Counted from the stretch's first letter, positions 18,686 to 29,953 are shown. The stretch is 64,000 bases of DNA from Marinobacter daepoensis DSM 16072 (GCF_000421165.1 NZ_ATWI01000009.1:682001-746000), one strand, 5' to 3'. A program made the numbers and translations. Notes: generated by a model not told the origin, from the sequence alone.

Positions 18686-19333
18686 TCAGAGATCAGCTAA
18701 ACTCCCCCGGACAAGATCCGACACGGCATTCCAGTCCCGCCGGGCCACAAGCTCCGCCGGTGTCAGCCAGGACCCACCCACCGCACGAACGTTGGGGAGC
18801 GCCAGATAATCGCTGGCTGTGTGCCGGGTAACACCTCCGGTTGGGCAAAACACCACGTCCGGAAATGGCCCCCGGAAGGCCTTGAGCGCAGCCACACCGC
18901 CAGCCACAGCGGCAGGAAAGAACTTGAACGCCCGGTACCCAAGGGCATACCCCATCATCAACTCAGAAGCCGTCGACACCCCCGGCAGCAAAGGCGCCTG
19001 AGCATTCACACCGTACTCGAGAATGGCTTCGGTCACACCCGGCGTGATCACAAACTGCGCCCCGGCAGACTCCACCTGTCGATACTGCGCAACACTGGTA
19101 ACCGTACCGGCTCCGACCCAGGCTTCGGGGATGGCTTCCCTCACCGCCTCAATCGCCCGCAGACCATGCTCGGTACGCAACGTAATCTCCAGCACCCGAA
19201 CACCACCGGCCACCAACGCCCGACAAAGCGGGAGGGCGTCATCCGGGCTACGGATGGCAATAACCGGTATCAGCGCTGAGGCAGACAGAAGCGCACTCGC
19301 CTGCTCACGATAGGCGTCAGACAATGTATTCAT
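18686..19333 (-). CDS. eda: KDPG/KHG aldolase
   Basis: 215 residues from the ATG at 19333, which has GAGGGAGG just upstream; the longer frame from 19348 would start inside that site. Key residues of the class I aldolase are in place: Glu49 and Arg53 in LEITLRT, and Schiff-base Lys137 in YRAFKFFPA. It splits KDPG to pyruvate and glyceraldehyde 3-phosphate, ending the Entner-Doudoroff pathway. It is the last gene of the zwf-pgl-eda run, 52 bp after pgl, and converges on pyk. Confidence 0.96.
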   Translation of the reverse strand: MNTLSDAYREQASALLSASALIPVIAIRSPDDALPLCRALVAGGVRVLEITLRTEHGLRAIEAVREAIPEAWVGAGTVTSVAQYRQVESAGAQFVITPGVTEAILEYGVNAQAPLLPGVSTASELMMGYALGYRAFKFFPAAVAGGVAALKAFRGPFPDVVFCPTGGVTRHTASDYLALPNVRAVGGSWLTPAELVARRDWNAVSDLVRGSLADL

Positions 19334-19385
19334 GATGGCCTCCCTCATTCATCAGGCGTAAAAGCGTTTGTTTGGGCATAGTGAC

Positions 19386-20105
19386 TCAAGGGCTCCAAAA
19401 CACCTCAAGCCCGGGCTTGAGAAATGCCCGCACCGGCATCGCAAGCTCATTGGGCAAATCGGAGCAGGCTTCGCGAAGCGTTCCCAGCTTATCGTCTCCC
19501 CGCAGATGCAAAGCGGTATAGCGCGCGCGCGCCAACACCGACCTGGTCAGGGTAATCCGCCGGTTCGGCTGCGATGCAGGGCTCATAGCCACAACCAATG
19601 CGTCATTCTCCGGCGCCATGGCTGACGGCAATTCAGACGCATCGGGAAACAGAGAAGCCGTATGGCCATCGTTCCCCATACCCAGAACAACCACGTCCAA
19701 GGGCAACACCAGTTCAGACAATTGCTCATGAACAGCTTTCAGCCCCTGATCCGGGGTTTCCGCCGACACTTTCAGGGGCAGATAACGCGCTTCAGCCGCA
19801 TTTCCAACCAGAAGGTGTCGTTTTACCAGAGCGGTGTTGCTGGCAGCATCGTCTTCCGGGACCCAGCGCTCGTCAGCCAACAGAACGGTCACACGCTTCC
19901 AGTCCAGCGAATGCCCGGACAGCGCCCGAAAGAACGGCAATGGCGTTGACCCACCTGAAACCACCAGGCTCGCTCCGGCAGAATGCGCCAACCTGCGGGC
20001 CAGAACCGCGGCGACCCGGGCCGCCAGAGCACGGGCAACCTGTTCCGCACTGCGGTCAACATGAAGGCTCACACCGTCTGGCAACGGCAGGTCAGGCATC
20101 TTCAT
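19386..20105 (-). CDS. pgl: 6-phosphogluconolactonase
   Basis: 239 residues in the DevB/SOL family: [12 protein letters not shown] near residue 50, [14 protein letters not shown], and [14 protein letters not shown] carry the phosphate-binding and catalytic His. It hydrolyses 6-phosphogluconolactone made by Zwf. The ATG at 20105 is preferred because GGAG is five bases upstream; the alternative ATG at 20099 has poor spacing. Either start overlaps the 3' end of zwf, so the two are translationally linked. Confidence 0.94.
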   Translation of the reverse strand: MKMPDLPLPDGVSLHVDRSAEQVARALAARVAAVLARRLAHSAGASLVVSGGSTPLPFFRALSGHSLDWKRVTVLLADERWVPEDDAASNTALVKRHLLVGNAAEARYLPLKVSAETPDQGLKAVHEQLSELVLPLDVVVLGMGNDGHTASLFPDASELPSAMAPENDALVVAMSPASQPNRRITLTRSVLARARYTALHLRGDDKLGTLREACSDLPNELAMPVRAFLKPGLEVFWSP

Positions 20106-21567
20106 ACCAACTCCGTCCATCCCGGGTAATCATCGCGATTGAGGCAACAGGCCCCCAGGTACCTGATGCATAACGTTTCGGGGGCTCACCGCTGTCTTTC
20201 CAGTTGCCGATAATCTGGTCAACCCAGCGCCAGGCATACTCAACCTCATCCCGACGGACAAACAGGTACTGATTCCCCCTCATCACTTCCCACAAGAGTC
20301 GCTCATAGGCATCGGGAATTCGCTCAGCTTCAAATGTCTCCGAAAAGGTCAGCTCCAGCGGCCCCTGACGTAAGCGCATCCCCTTGTCGAGCCCTTGATC
20401 CTTCGTGAGGATTTTCAGCTCCATGCCCTCATCCGGCTGCAACCGGATGATCAACTTGTTGTTGGCCAGGTGTTTCTGATCCGGATCAAAAATATAGTGT
20501 GGCGCGGGTTTGAAATGGATGATGATCTGCGAGAGTTTCTCTGGCAAACGCTTCCCGGTCCGAATATAAAACGGCACACCAGACCAACGCCAATTATCAA
20601 TTTCCGCTTTCAAAGCGACAAACGTTTCCGTCGAGCTGCCCCGGTTGGCGCCTTCCTCATCCAGATATCCCGGCACCGGCTTACCATCACTGGTACCGGA
20701 GGTGTATTGCCCCCTCACCACATAACGCTCCATGATGTCCGGCGTAATCTGCTTCAACGCTTTGAGAACCTTCACCTTTTCATCGCGGATGCTATCGGCA
20801 GAGAGGTCCGCAGGAGGATCCATCGCAATCAGGCACAGCAACTGAAGCAAATGGTTCTGAATCATGTCCCGAATCTGACCAGCCTGGTCAAAGTACCCCC
20901 AGCGTCCCTCAATACCCACACTCTCAGCCACCGTAATTTCAACATGAGATATATGGTTCTGATCCCATTGGGAAGCAAACAGGTTGTTGGCAAAGCGCAG
21001 TGCTATCAGGTTCTGGACGGTCTCCTTCCCCAGATAATGATCAATCCGGAACAGCTGGCTCTCGCGATAGACCTCGCCCAGCTCATCATTGATCACCTGC
21101 GACGAGGCCAGATCATGCCCGATCGGCTTCTCAACCACGACCCGGGTTCTGTCGTTACAGCATCGTGTGGCCTTGAGATTCCTCGCGATGACCCCGTACA
21201 TAGAAGGAGGTGTCGCCATATAAACAATCAGCTCATTACGGAGCTCATCCCGCCACTCCCTCAGCGCACCGAACCCCTCAGAGTCGGTAAAGTCCAGCAA
21301 CTGGTAATCCACTCTCTCAAGTAGGGTGCGTGCCACAGCCTCATCAAAGTCTCTGGCTTTAACGTGATCCCTGAGTTTTTCAAACAACCGCTCACGAATT
21401 TCCCGGGTATTGGCCCGGGTACGGGCAATCGCCAGAATACGGCTCCCCGGTGCCAGCAACCCAGCCCGCTCCAGCTGATAAAGCGCGGGGAACAACTTGC
21501 GTCGAGCCAGATCACCCAAAGCTCCGAACAACATGAGATCACATCGGGTGCCGGTGTTCTTCAACAT
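20092..21567 (-). CDS. zwf: Glucose-6-phosphate 1-dehydrogenase
   Basis: 491 residues. The coenzyme fold reads [19 protein letters not shown], the pseudomonad form of the G-x-x-GDLA motif, and the active site RIDHYLGKE is at residues 174-182. It oxidises glucose 6-phosphate with NAD(P)+ to the lactone that Pgl opens, and is the head gene of zwf-pgl-eda. Start at 21567 has GGAG upstream. The gene is divergent from hexR across 209 bp, the arrangement seen in Pseudomonas. Confidence 0.97.
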   Translation of the reverse strand: MLKNTGTRCDLMLFGALGDLARRKLFPALYQLERAGLLAPGSRILAIARTRANTREIRERLFEKLRDHVKARDFDEAVARTLLERVDYQLLDFTDSEGFGALREWRDELRNELIVYMATPPSMYGVIARNLKATRCCNDRTRVVVEKPIGHDLASSQVINDELGEVYRESQLFRIDHYLGKETVQNLIALRFANNLFASQWDQNHISHVEITVAESVGIEGRWGYFDQAGQIRDMIQNHLLQLLCLIAMDPPADLSADSIRDEKVKVLKALKQITPDIMERYVVRGQYTSGTSDGKPVPGYLDEEGANRGSSTETFVALKAEIDNWRWSGVPFYIRTGKRLPEKLSQIIIHFKPAPHYIFDPDQKHLANNKLIIRLQPDEGMELKILTKDQGLDKGMRLRQGPLELTFSETFEAERIPDAYERLLWEVMRGNQYLFVRRDEVEYAWRWVDQIIGNWKDSGEPPKRYASGTWGPVASIAMITRDGRSWYEDA

Positions 21568-21619
21568 CGATAACTCCGTTCAGGAAGAGAGCGGCAGCTC
21601 GCTTCTCATCGCATTCACA

Positions 21620-21637
21620 GGTAGTAATCTTAGACAA
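21620..21637 (-). promoter_or_regulatory. Second HexR-like sequence upstream of zwf
   Basis: Read on the minus strand, TTGTCTAAGATTACTACC shares TTGT and ATTACTAC with the edd/pyk site, but the half-sites are one base farther apart and the last TACA is TACC. It sits about 53-70 bp upstream of the zwf ATG, in the right place for a repressor. Weaker than the edd site. Confidence 0.35.
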
Positions 21638-21776
21638 AAAACCGACCTGCTGCCGGGAAGGCATCACCACAGACGCAGTTTTTGACACTTTAACTACCGC
21701 AAAGGTCACCAAAACCCGGTATACTCGCACGGTTCCAGATCAATTAGCACCTAAGAGATGCAGGGAGTATCCACCC

Positions 21777-22649
21777 ATGGCGGTAAGTCACGCTCACCGG
21801 GACGAGAATCTGCTGGAAGATATTCAGGCCAGGCTCGACAACCTGAATAAATCTGAACGCAAGGTTGCGGAAGCCATCCTTAAAGACCCCAGCGCCGCAA
21901 CACGATACAGCATTGCGGCCCTGGCCCGGGCCGCAAACGTCAGTGAGCCAACCGTAAACAGGTTCTGCAGAGGGTTTTCCGCGACCGGGTTTCCTGATTT
22001 CAAGATCCGACTGGCCCAGAGTATCGCAACGGGCACTCCCTACGTGGGTCAGGATATCGAACCAGATGACACGGTAACAGAATTTGCTGACAAGATTATG
22101 CTCAGCACCATGGCCAATATCGACAAGGCCCGACAGTCGCTGGACCATAAAGCCCTGGCCATCGCGATCGATCACCTGATCCAGGCCAAGCAGATTCACT
22201 TCTTTGGTATGGGCGGTTCGGCCTCGGTTGCTCTGGACGCCCAACACAAGTTTTTCCGGTTCAATATTCCGGTTACATCCTACGACGATGCTCTGATGCA
22301 ACGCATGGTAGCGGCCGGAGCACAGGTGGGCGACGTCATCGTTCTTATCTCTTACACCGGGCGCACCAAAGAAAGCGTCGACATCGCCCGGGTCGCCCGT
22401 GAGAACGGCGCCACTGTTATCGGCATCACTAACCCGGAATCCCCCCTCGCAGAATTCTGCACGGTGGTGGTCGGAGTGACAGCACCGGAGGACACCGAAG
22501 TCTACATGCCCATGTCATCGCGAATCATTCATCTGACCGTGATTGACGTACTGGCTACCGGGGTAACCCTCAAACGGGGCTCCGATTTCCTGGGGCACCT
22601 GAAAAAGATCAAGGAGAGCCTGAAAGCGACCAGATTCCCGAAAGACTGA
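21777..22649 (+). CDS. hexR: HexR, RpiR-family regulator of central carbon genes
   Basis: 290 residues. N-terminal RpiR helix-turn-helix (about 1-80, with [15 protein letters not shown] and [13 protein letters not shown]) and C-terminal SIS sugar-phosphate isomerase fold (about 125-255, with [15 protein letters not shown] and ISYTGRTKE). In Pseudomonas and relatives HexR binds KDPG, which releases it from zwf, edd and other promoters. Its position back-to-back with zwf-pgl-eda and near edd supports the orthology. A TATACT box at 21720 may be its -10. It ends in a strong bidirectional terminator. Confidence 0.93.
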   Translation: MAVSHAHRDENLLEDIQARLDNLNKSERKVAEAILKDPSAATRYSIAALARAANVSEPTVNRFCRGFSATGFPDFKIRLAQSIATGTPYVGQDIEPDDTVTEFADKIMLSTMANIDKARQSLDHKALAIAIDHLIQAKQIHFFGMGGSASVALDAQHKFFRFNIPVTSYDDALMQRMVAAGAQVGDVIVLISYTGRTKESVDIARVARENGATVIGITNPESPLAEFCTVVVGVTAPEDTEVYMPMSSRIIHLTVIDVLATGVTLKRGSDFLGHLKKIKESLKATRFPKD

Positions 22650-22651
22650 TC

Positions 22652-22702
22652 GCCCAGGCACAAAAAAAGCCCCCATAAAGGGGGCTTTTTTTGTGCCTGG
22701 GC
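22652..22702. terminator. Bidirectional rho-independent terminator between hexR and ppiD
   Basis: Long dyad with outer arms GCCCAGGCAC/GTGCCTGGGC, inner arms AAAAAAAGCCCCC/GGGGGCTTTTTTT and a short ATAAA loop. A-tract and T-tract on both sides let it stop transcription of hexR (+) and ppiD (-). Confidence 0.95.
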
Positions 22703-22719
22703 TAAACAACTAGGCAGTA

Positions 22720-24573
22720 TTAATTGCGCTCCACCTCAGCCGTGTTGCGCAGATACTGCTGATAAGCCCCATACTCACGCTGCCCTTCAAGCTGTGCCAG
22801 AAAGCGAACAAGCTGCTGATACTCAGCTCCATCCCGATCAAACTCTCCCTCATTAACACTTGTCAGAACAATAACAGCCGCTTCTTCAGCGCCCACTGCA
22901 CGCCCTACTTCCGGAGTATCGCCCTCCGGACGAGCCATAGAGAAGACACGCTCCACCACAAACGGGCTCATTCCCGCCACGTTGCGCCCCTGGTTCTCAA
23001 ACTGCTGCCATTCACCGGCACCCAGTTCGTCGATCGCATCACCTGACTCAAGCCGGGCCACCAGCTCGTCCGCACGGTCGCTCAGAGCCTCACGAATTCC
23101 CCGGGCTTCCAACAGATCGCGAATCTCCTGTTCGACCTCCGCCAACTCGAGCTGACGGGGCTCATGATGCTCAAGAACGCGGGCCACGACAGAAACGCTG
23201 TCACCCACATCAATCAGCTCAGTGTTGTAACCACCCTGCAGCACGTCTTCAGAAAACAACTGGCGTACCAGGCCAGCATGATCAAACGGTGCGGCACCGC
23301 CCTCCTGAGCAACACCCTCTACCACCCGAATCTCCAGCCCGAGCTCTTCCGCCGGGCCGGCCAGATCATCCGCAGCATACGCTGCATCGGCCAACTGGGA
23401 ACGCACTTCTGCAAACCGCTCACTGGCTTTGACTCTGGCAAGTTCGGTCTGCAATTCACCCCTCAGGGATTCCAGAGATGGAACATCCGACCGGCGAACG
23501 CCCTCAAGTTTGATCAGGTGAACGCCAAAGGTGGTTTCCACTGGCTCAGATACCTCACCTTCCTCAAGCGCAAACAGGGCCTTTTCAAAAGCTTCATCAT
23601 AAACACCCCGCCCCGCATAACCCAGGTCACCACCTTCCTGAGCGGAACCGGTGTCAACCGAATACTCCTTCGCGAGATCCGCAAACGACTCACCATCTTC
23701 CAGTCGTTGCTTAAGACCCCTCAGCGTTTCCTCTGCGTCGCCACCTGCTTCAATCAGGATATGGGCCGCCCGACGCTCTTCACGGGCATACTCTTCCGCG
23801 CGCTCGTCGTAGTATGCGCGTAATTCATCCTCCGTGACTTCGACAGACTCGGCCAGAACGCCCCGCGACAAGGTGATGTAGGCTGCGTCCACCCTCTCAG
23901 GCTGCCGAAACTGATCCTGATTGTTCTCGTAGTATGCCTGCACCTCCGCATCGGTGATTTCCACACCGGCCTGAACGCTCGCCGCGTCGAGGGTAAGCAC
24001 ACTGAAATCCCGGGTCTGATTCTGAATGGCCAGAAACTGTGCCGCATTCTCCGGTGCAATGACGCCGGTTTGAGCAACCGTGGCCCGAATCTGATTCACC
24101 ACGTAGTTCTTGGCCATGCTTGCGCGGAACTCAGCTGAGCCCATGCCGAGACTACGCAACGTTGCAGACATCCGCTCAGGACTGTATCGACCATCCACCT
24201 GAAACTGGGGCATCTGCCTGATCAACGCATCAATATCTGCTTCGGTCAGCTCCAGCCCCTGACTCCGAGCATCCTGAGTGAGCACGGCTTCCTGGATCAG
24301 CGCATCGAGTACATCCCGACGGACCTGGTCCTCATCCAGCAGGGACGGATCCGGATTGTCCATCTGCATCAGGCGCTGCTGGCTTTCCATCTGTACAGTG
24401 CGCAGAAACTCCCGCTCCGTGATGTCCTGACCATTAACCGTAGCCACCTCCGGCTCACCGGTGAAGCCACCAATAATGGCGTCCATTCCCCAGATGGAAA
24501 GCGAAATAATCAAAAGGCCAACGATAACCTTGGCGATCGTACTCTGGGCGTTATCCCGAATATCTTGAAGCAT
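22720..24573 (-). CDS. ppiD: Periplasmic folding chaperone PpiD
   Basis: 617 residues. A single membrane segment (about residues 12-34) anchors a large periplasmic part: SurA-like N-terminal domain, a parvulin rotamase domain near residues 265-360 (with RAAHILI, GGDLGYAGRG and PVETTFGVHLIKL), then a C-terminal helical region. PpiD helps newly exported proteins at the Sec exit. It lies directly downstream of hupB, the usual order in gammaproteobacteria. Length is in the normal range. Confidence 0.95.
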   Translation of the reverse strand: MLQDIRDNAQSTIAKVIVGLLIISLSIWGMDAIIGGFTGEPEVATVNGQDITEREFLRTVQMESQQRLMQMDNPDPSLLDEDQVRRDVLDALIQEAVLTQDARSQGLELTEADIDALIRQMPQFQVDGRYSPERMSATLRSLGMGSAEFRASMAKNYVVNQIRATVAQTGVIAPENAAQFLAIQNQTRDFSVLTLDAASVQAGVEITDAEVQAYYENNQDQFRQPERVDAAYITLSRGVLAESVEVTEDELRAYYDERAEEYAREERRAAHILIEAGGDAEETLRGLKQRLEDGESFADLAKEYSVDTGSAQEGGDLGYAGRGVYDEAFEKALFALEEGEVSEPVETTFGVHLIKLEGVRRSDVPSLESLRGELQTELARVKASERFAEVRSQLADAAYAADDLAGPAEELGLEIRVVEGVAQEGGAAPFDHAGLVRQLFSEDVLQGGYNTELIDVGDSVSVVARVLEHHEPRQLELAEVEQEIRDLLEARGIREALSDRADELVARLESGDAIDELGAGEWQQFENQGRNVAGMSPFVVERVFSMARPEGDTPEVGRAVGAEEAAVIVLTSVNEGEFDRDGAEYQQLVRFLAQLEGQREYGAYQQYLRNTAEVERN

Positions 24574-24651
24574 GTTGTTCTCGAATCCCTGTTCAAGGTT
24601 CTGCTGTTGGTAATGGTGAGGCGAGAGCTGAATGGTTCACCGTTAACATGC

Positions 24652-24682
24652 AAAAAGGCGCACCCTTACCGGAATGCGCCTT
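24652..24682 (-). terminator. Rho-independent terminator after hupB
   Basis: On the minus strand AAGGCGCA and TGCGCCTT pair around a 12-base loop and run into TTTTT. It separates hupB from ppiD, so ppiD may depend on read-through or its own promoter. Confidence 0.8.
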
Positions 24683-24730
24683 GAATTCTGATGACAGCTC
24701 CCGCTACAGGAACTGCCAAGGAAAGAGCCG

Positions 24731-25003
24731 TTACTTAACGGCGTCTTTCAGGGCCTTACCTGCCTTGAATCCAGGCACTTTAGAGGCCGGAATCTTGATT
24801 TCAGCACCGGTCTGCGGGTTACGGCCGGTACGGGCAGCACGCTCTTTCACAGAGAAGGTGCCAAAGCCGATCAGGGTAACCTGGTCGTCTTTTTTCAGAG
24901 CATCGGTAATGGAGTTGGTCATGGCATCCAGCGCACGGCCAGCTGCGGCTTTAGAGATGTCTGCGGACTCTGCAATTGCATCGATCAGTTCGGACTTGTT
25001 CAC
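24731..25003 (-). CDS. hupB: DNA-binding protein HU-beta
   Basis: 90 residues, starting at a GTG (25003) with AAGGGG six bases upstream; the open frame continues further up but the HU family begins at [10 protein letters not shown]. The beta-arm reads [21 protein letters not shown] and the C-terminus [12 protein letters not shown], both standard for HU. It binds and bends DNA without sequence preference as a dimer. It sits between lon and ppiD, as in E. coli and Pseudomonas. Confidence 0.97.
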   Translation of the reverse strand: MNKSELIDAIAESADISKAAAGRALDAMTNSITDALKKDDQVTLIGFGTFSVKERAARTGRNPQTGAEIKIPASKVPGFKAGKALKDAVK

Positions 25004-25241
25004 ACTAAACCCCTTCGATTTCAGGTTGAAGATGTTATAGGTCGGTTTGTTTTTTCGCGGACGTTCTCGACTATCGCATATGCGATGGGAGAATTCCATT
25101 CTTCAGTTTTTTTATTCCTTTCGGCATTTAACCGGTGTTCGGAATAGGCACTTACTGCGCGGGAGCCCTTGGTATTGGCTGCTTCACGGCGAAACAGTTA
25201 TACCAACGGGCTCTCAGGCGTGTCAACAACTCATCCGGTGT

Positions 25242-27659
25242 TTAATGTGTATTTATGCGCTCTGCAGCATCGCCGGAGTCGTCACCTGCCGATGCCGCCC
25301 CCGATTCTTTCCCGGCATTTTCAGCACGAGGGTCGGGCTGGTAAGCCAGTGCTATGTCCAGAACCTCGTCAATCCACTTAACCGGACGGATCTCCAGAGA
25401 TTCCTTGATATTATCCGGTATCTCTTTGAGATCCCGGACATTTTCATCAGGAATCAGAACCGTTTTGATGCCTCCCCGATGCGCAGCCAGCAACTTCTCC
25501 TTGAGCCCGCCAATGGCCAGAACACGCCCCCGAAGAGTGATCTCACCGGTCATCGCAACGTCGGCGCGCACCGGGATACGGGTCAGTGCAGAAACCAGCG
25601 CCGTACACATCCCGATGCCCGCACTTGGGCCATCTTTCGGGGTTGCACCTTCGGGTACGTGGACATGAAGATCGTGTTTTTCATGGAAATCATCGGCAAC
25701 ACCCAGCCCTGCGGCCCGACTTCTGACCACCGTGAGCGCGGTCTGAATGGACTCCTGCATGACATCACCCAGGGAACCCGTCTTGACCACTCGCCCCTTA
25801 CCCGGGGTCAGAGCGCACTCAATGGTCAGCAGTTCGCCGCCCACCTGGGTCCAGGCCAACCCGGTCACCTGACCGATCTGGTTGGTTTCTTCCGCCAGAC
25901 CATAAGTAAACTTCTTAACGCCGGAGTAGTCCTCAAGCAGCGCCGGGGTCAACGTTACCGATGACTTGTCGCTGCTCTCTACGTGCTCACGGACGACCTT
26001 ACGGCAGATCTTAGCGATTTCCCGCTCCAGGCCACGGACCCCCGCCTCCCTGGTGTAATAGCGGACCAGGTCACGGATGGTCTCCTCCGGGAGCACCAGT
26101 TCATCCTTGCGCAGACCGTTAGCCGTCAGCTGCTTGGGCAGCAGATAACGCAACGCAATGTTGACCTTTTCATCCTCGGTGTATCCCGGAATCCGGATAA
26201 TCTCCATCCGATCCAGCAAGGCCGGCGGGATATCCATCGAGTTGGAGGTACACACAAACATGACATCCGAGAGATCGTAATCGACCTCCAGATAGTGATC
26301 GTTGAACGTGTGGTTCTGTTCCGGATCAAGCACTTCGAGCAAAGCCGACGCGGGATCGCCACGGTGGTCCATCCCCATCTTGTCGATTTCATCAAACAGA
26401 AACAGCGGGTTCTTCACCCCCACCTTGGACAGTTTCTGAAGCAACTTGCCCGGCAACGCGCCAATGTAGGTTTTGCGATGACCCCGGATCTCCGCCTCGT
26501 CACGAACCCCTCCAAGCGCCATACGCGTGTACTTACGGTTGGTGGCCTTGGCAATGGACTGCCCCAGAGACGTCTTACCAACACCCGGAGGCCCGACGAG
26601 ACACAACACAGGCCCTTTCACTTTCTTGACCCGGCTCTGTACTGCCAGGTACTCCAGAATGCGTTTTTTAACTTCATCCAGCCCGTAATGATCACGATCC
26701 AGGATTTCCCGGGCTTTCTCCAGGTCGTGACGAACACGGCTGCGCTTCTTCCAGGGTACCGCCAGCATCCAGTCAATGTAGCCGCGCACTACCGTGGCTT
26801 CTGCAGACATCGGAGACATCATCTTAAGCTTGTTAAGCTCTGCCTCTGTCTTCTTGCGGGCCTCTTCAGGCAATCCGGCTTCCTCAAGCTTCTGCTCAAG
26901 CTCTTCAAAATCGTTATTCCCTTCCCCGAGCTGCCCCATCTCCTTCTGGATCGCTTTCATCTGCTCGTTGAGGTAATACTCGCGCTGGCTGCGCTCCATC
27001 TGCTTTTTCACGCGGCCACGAATACGCTTCTCAACCTCAATCAGGTCGATCTCGCCATCCAGCTTGTCCAGCAACAGATCCACGCGCTTACGAACATCCA
27101 GCGCTTCCAGCAACTCCTGCTTTTCGGGAATCCGCATTTCCAAATGCGCGGCCATGGTATCAACCAGGCGCTCCAACTCATTGATGCCCGTCAGCGCATT
27201 GGAGACTTCCGAAGGCACCTTCTTGGACAACTTAACGTACTTCTCAAACTCATCCATCAGGGTTTTGGTGAGCACCTCTTCTTCGCGCTCGGGCAACCCT
27301 TCCTCGTCCATCAGAATGGCCTGACCAGACAAGTAATCTCTATCCTCAATATCGGAGATGCTGGCCCGGGCATTACCCTCAACCAGAACCTTAACGGTAC
27401 CATCCGGCAAGCGAAGCATCTGAAGAACGGTGGCCAGCGTGCCCATGCCAAACACATCTTGTGCACCGGGCTCGTCGGTAGCAGCGTCCTTCTGGGCTAC
27501 CAGCAGGATCTCCTTACCACCCTCCATTGCCGCTTCCAGCGCCTGAATGGATTTTTCGCGGCCCACAAACAGCGGAACCACCATGTGCGGGAACACCACG
27601 ACATCGCGTAAAGGGAGCAACGGGTATTCGTGCACAGTTTCATCAGGTATACGGGTCAT
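25242..27659 (-). CDS. lon: ATP-dependent protease Lon
   Basis: 805 residues. N-terminal substrate domain from about 10 to 205, AAA+ module with Walker A GPPGVGKT at 356-363, and protease domain with catalytic Ser679 in [10 protein letters not shown] and the expected Lys in [13 protein letters not shown]. The last 25 residues form an acidic, Gly/Ser-rich tail. It degrades damaged and regulatory proteins in the cytosol. The gene follows clpX with its own leader, which holds a heat-shock-like promoter. A very long plus-strand open frame opposite it is a codon-bias shadow. Confidence 0.98.
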   Translation of the reverse strand: MTRIPDETVHEYPLLPLRDVVVFPHMVVPLFVGREKSIQALEAAMEGGKEILLVAQKDAATDEPGAQDVFGMGTLATVLQMLRLPDGTVKVLVEGNARASISDIEDRDYLSGQAILMDEEGLPEREEEVLTKTLMDEFEKYVKLSKKVPSEVSNALTGINELERLVDTMAAHLEMRIPEKQELLEALDVRKRVDLLLDKLDGEIDLIEVEKRIRGRVKKQMERSQREYYLNEQMKAIQKEMGQLGEGNNDFEELEQKLEEAGLPEEARKKTEAELNKLKMMSPMSAEATVVRGYIDWMLAVPWKKRSRVRHDLEKAREILDRDHYGLDEVKKRILEYLAVQSRVKKVKGPVLCLVGPPGVGKTSLGQSIAKATNRKYTRMALGGVRDEAEIRGHRKTYIGALPGKLLQKLSKVGVKNPLFLFDEIDKMGMDHRGDPASALLEVLDPEQNHTFNDHYLEVDYDLSDVMFVCTSNSMDIPPALLDRMEIIRIPGYTEDEKVNIALRYLLPKQLTANGLRKDELVLPEETIRDLVRYYTREAGVRGLEREIAKICRKVVREHVESSDKSSVTLTPALLEDYSGVKKFTYGLAEETNQIGQVTGLAWTQVGGELLTIECALTPGKGRVVKTGSLGDVMQESIQTALTVVRSRAAGLGVADDFHEKHDLHVHVPEGATPKDGPSAGIGMCTALVSALTRIPVRADVAMTGEITLRGRVLAIGGLKEKLLAAHRGGIKTVLIPDENVRDLKEIPDNIKESLEIRPVKWIDEVLDIALAYQPDPRAENAGKESGAASAGDDSGDAAERINTH

Positions 27660-27700
27660 GGGGAATCCTCTGACAGTATTTCTTTCAGCATATCACCCAT

Positions 27701-27727
27701 CATTGGGGCGCAGACAAAAATTGCAAT
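27701..27727 (-). promoter_or_regulatory. Possible sigma-32 promoter of lon
   Basis: On the minus strand ATTGCAA (27727-27721) and CCCCAATG (27708-27701) are separated by 12 bases, close to the CTTGAAA/CCCCATNT heat-shock pattern, about 42 bp ahead of the lon ATG. lon is a known heat-shock gene in proteobacteria. Match made by eye; the -35 fits 5 of 7. Confidence 0.4.
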
Positions 27728-27777
27728 CTTTTTACGGCGGGAAATTACAGGTAGAACAATCAGGGGGTTATATCGAT

Positions 27778-27804
27778 AAAAAGGGGCGTTAAACGCCCCT
27801 TTTT
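27778..27804 (-). terminator. Rho-independent terminator after clpX
   Basis: AAAAAGGGGCGTT pairs with AACGCCCCTTTTT around a minimal loop, 30 bp after the clpX stop. The symmetrical A and T tracts give it activity on both strands; it insulates clpX from lon. Confidence 0.88.
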
Positions 27805-27833
27805 ACATTCCGGCTGCCCGATCACACCCAGGA

Positions 27834-29117
27834 TCAGTCCTCAGGGACAGCCTTGGCATGATCGCTGCTCGCGTAAATTTTGAAAGGTTCCGAGTCCCCG
27901 TTAATCACGCTTTCATCAATCACCACCTTGGACACATCATGCTCAGAGGGAATCTGATACATCGTATCCAGCAGTGTGGCCTCCATGATGGAGCGCAACC
28001 CGCGGGCGCCGGTTTTCCGTTCCATGGCCTTGCGGGCAACCGCCCGAAGCGCGTCTTCACGGAAATCCAGCTCGACACCTTCCATATCAAACAGCTTCTG
28101 ATACTGCTTCGTGAGCGCGTTCTTGGGCTCAGTCAGAATCTGCACCAACGCTTCCTCGTCCAGCTCGGTCAGCGTTGCCACGACCGGCAAGCGGCCGACG
28201 AACTCCGGAATCAGTCCGAACTTGACCAGATCTTCGGTCTCGACGTCGCGAATAATGTCACCGGTGCTCTTGCTATCGTCCTGACTCTTGACGGTTGCCG
28301 AGAAACCGATGGAACTGCGCTCGGAGCGATCCTGAATCACCTTATCGAGCCCGGCAAACGCGCCGCCACAGATAAACAGGATATTGCCGGTATCGACCTG
28401 CAGGAATTCCTGCTGAGGATGCTTCCGCCCGCCCTGGGGAGGAACCGAAGCGACAGTACCTTCGATCAGCTTCAGCAACGCTTGCTGCACACCTTCACCC
28501 GAGACGTCCCGGGTAATGGAGGGGTTGTCCGATTTCCGGGAGATCTTGTCGATCTCATCAATGTAGACGATACCCCGCTGCGCCTTCTCGACATCGTAGT
28601 CACACTTCTGCAGCAGCTTCTGGATGATATTTTCGACATCCTCACCCACATAACCAGCTTCTGTCAGCGTGGTTGCATCGGCAATCGTGAACGGGACATT
28701 CAGCATCCGCGCCAGCGTCTCGGCCAGCAGGGTCTTACCACTGCCAGTCGGGCCGATCAGCAGGATGTTGCTTTTGCCCAGCTCCACATCACTTTTACCC
28801 TCGCCATAGCGAAGACGCTTATAGTGATTGTACACCGCTACAGACAAGACGATTTTGGCGCGATCCTGGCCAATAACATACTCGTTCAGCGTTTCCCGGA
28901 TTTCTGTCGGCACAGGCAGCCGATCACTGGCCTCCTCCGGAGAATTCTCCTGAATCTCTTCACGAATGATGTCATTGCACAGGTCAACGCACTCGTCGCA
29001 GATGAACACCGAGGGCCCTGCAATGAGCTTACGGACTTCATGCTGGCTCTTTCCACAAAACGAGCAGTAGAGCAACTTGCCGTTATCGTCGCCTCTGCCG
29101 TTTCTTTCATCTGCCAT
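27834..29117 (-). CDS. clpX: ClpXP unfoldase subunit ClpX
   Basis: 427 residues. An N-terminal zinc-binding domain ([11 protein letters not shown] ... CDECVDLC) precedes the AAA+ module with Walker [13 protein letters not shown] and the IGF loop ([10 protein letters not shown] region) that docks on ClpP. It unfolds tagged substrates and feeds them to ClpP. It lies 75 bp after clpP on the same strand, the conserved operon order. Confidence 0.98.
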   Translation of the reverse strand: MADERNGRGDDNGKLLYCSFCGKSQHEVRKLIAGPSVFICDECVDLCNDIIREEIQENSPEEASDRLPVPTEIRETLNEYVIGQDRAKIVLSVAVYNHYKRLRYGEGKSDVELGKSNILLIGPTGSGKTLLAETLARMLNVPFTIADATTLTEAGYVGEDVENIIQKLLQKCDYDVEKAQRGIVYIDEIDKISRKSDNPSITRDVSGEGVQQALLKLIEGTVASVPPQGGRKHPQQEFLQVDTGNILFICGGAFAGLDKVIQDRSERSSIGFSATVKSQDDSKSTGDIIRDVETEDLVKFGLIPEFVGRLPVVATLTELDEEALVQILTEPKNALTKQYQKLFDMEGVELDFREDALRAVARKAMERKTGARGLRSIMEATLLDTMYQIPSEHDVSKVVIDESVINGDSEPFKIYASSDHAKAVPED

Positions 29118-29192
29118 TGAAATACCTCTGTTCTTCGTTGGCCGGCGCGTAAGAATGTACGCCAGCCAGTAGTGATGCGATGACTTTCAGTA

Positions 29193-29828
29193 TTATTTAT
29201 TCGGTACGCGCTTATCAAGTACTGTATCGATCAAGCCGTACTCTTTGGCCTGGGTCGGATCCATGAAGTTGTCACGATCGGTATCCCGGGCAATGGTCTC
29301 AATGTCCTGACCGGTATGTTCGGCCAGCAACTCATTCAGCGTGTGGCGGATTTTCAGGATTTCACGGGTATGAATCTCAATATCCGATGCCTGACCCTGA
29401 TAACCTCCCAGGGGCTGGTGAATCATTACCCGGGAATGCGGCAGACAGGCACGCTTGCCTTTCGCGCCACCAGACAGCAGGAAAGCCCCCATGCTGGCCG
29501 CCTGGCCAATACACAGAGTTGAAATGTCTGGCTTCACGAACTGCATGGTATCGTAGATAGACATACCCGCTGATACAGATCCACCGGGGCTGTTGATATA
29601 CAGATGGATATCCTTGTCCGGGTTTTCAGACTCCAGGAACAGTAACTGGGCCACAACGAGATTGGCCATGTGATCTTCAACCGGGCCAACCAGAAAGATC
29701 ACCCGCTCCTTGAGCAGACGGGAATAAATATCGAACGAACGTTCGCCGCGCGCCGTCTGTTCAACAACAATCGGCACCAGGCCTGAGTTGGTTATCATGC
29801 TAGGGCCATCAAACGGTTTCTGCGTCAT
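29193..29828 (-). CDS. clpP: ATP-dependent Clp protease proteolytic subunit
   Basis: 211 residues with the serine-protease triad Ser112 (GQAASMGAF), His137 (VMIHQPLGG) and Asp186, and the oxyanion SPGGS at 80-84. The N-terminal extension before [10 protein letters not shown] is likely removed on maturation. It forms the tetradecameric barrel used by ClpX and ClpA. It is located between tig and clpX with a terminator upstream separating it from tig. Confidence 0.98.
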   Translation of the reverse strand: MTQKPFDGPSMITNSGLVPIVVEQTARGERSFDIYSRLLKERVIFLVGPVEDHMANLVVAQLLFLESENPDKDIHLYINSPGGSVSAGMSIYDTMQFVKPDISTLCIGQAASMGAFLLSGGAKGKRACLPHSRVMIHQPLGGYQGQASDIEIHTREILKIRHTLNELLAEHTGQDIETIARDTDRDNFMDPTQAKEYGLIDTVLDKRVPNK

Positions 29829-29930
29829 GTGCGCCTGAACTCCTTATGGACAATGGTTTGAGCTCCCCTGTGGCCGGAAGCCCCGTCTATTCCGGTATCC
29901 CTTATACTCTGCCAGCAGATTGCCCAGATG

Positions 29931-29953
29931 AAAACAGCCGGACTCGCCGGCTG
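29931..29953 (-). terminator. Rho-independent terminator after tig
   Basis: On the minus strand CAGCCGG and CCGGCTG pair around a 5-base loop and run into TTTTC, 37 bp after the tig stop and about 100 bp before clpP. Confidence 0.75.

Noticed and set aside
20092..21567. GALGDLA instead of GASGDLA in Zwf
   Set aside because: This form is normal in Pseudomonas-type Zwf proteins and does not suggest a defect.
25983..27611. 542-codon plus-strand frame opposite lon, and similar long frames opposite clpX, tig and glnS
   Set aside because: Shadows of strongly biased genes on the other strand; compositions rich in His, Gln and Leu with no domain.
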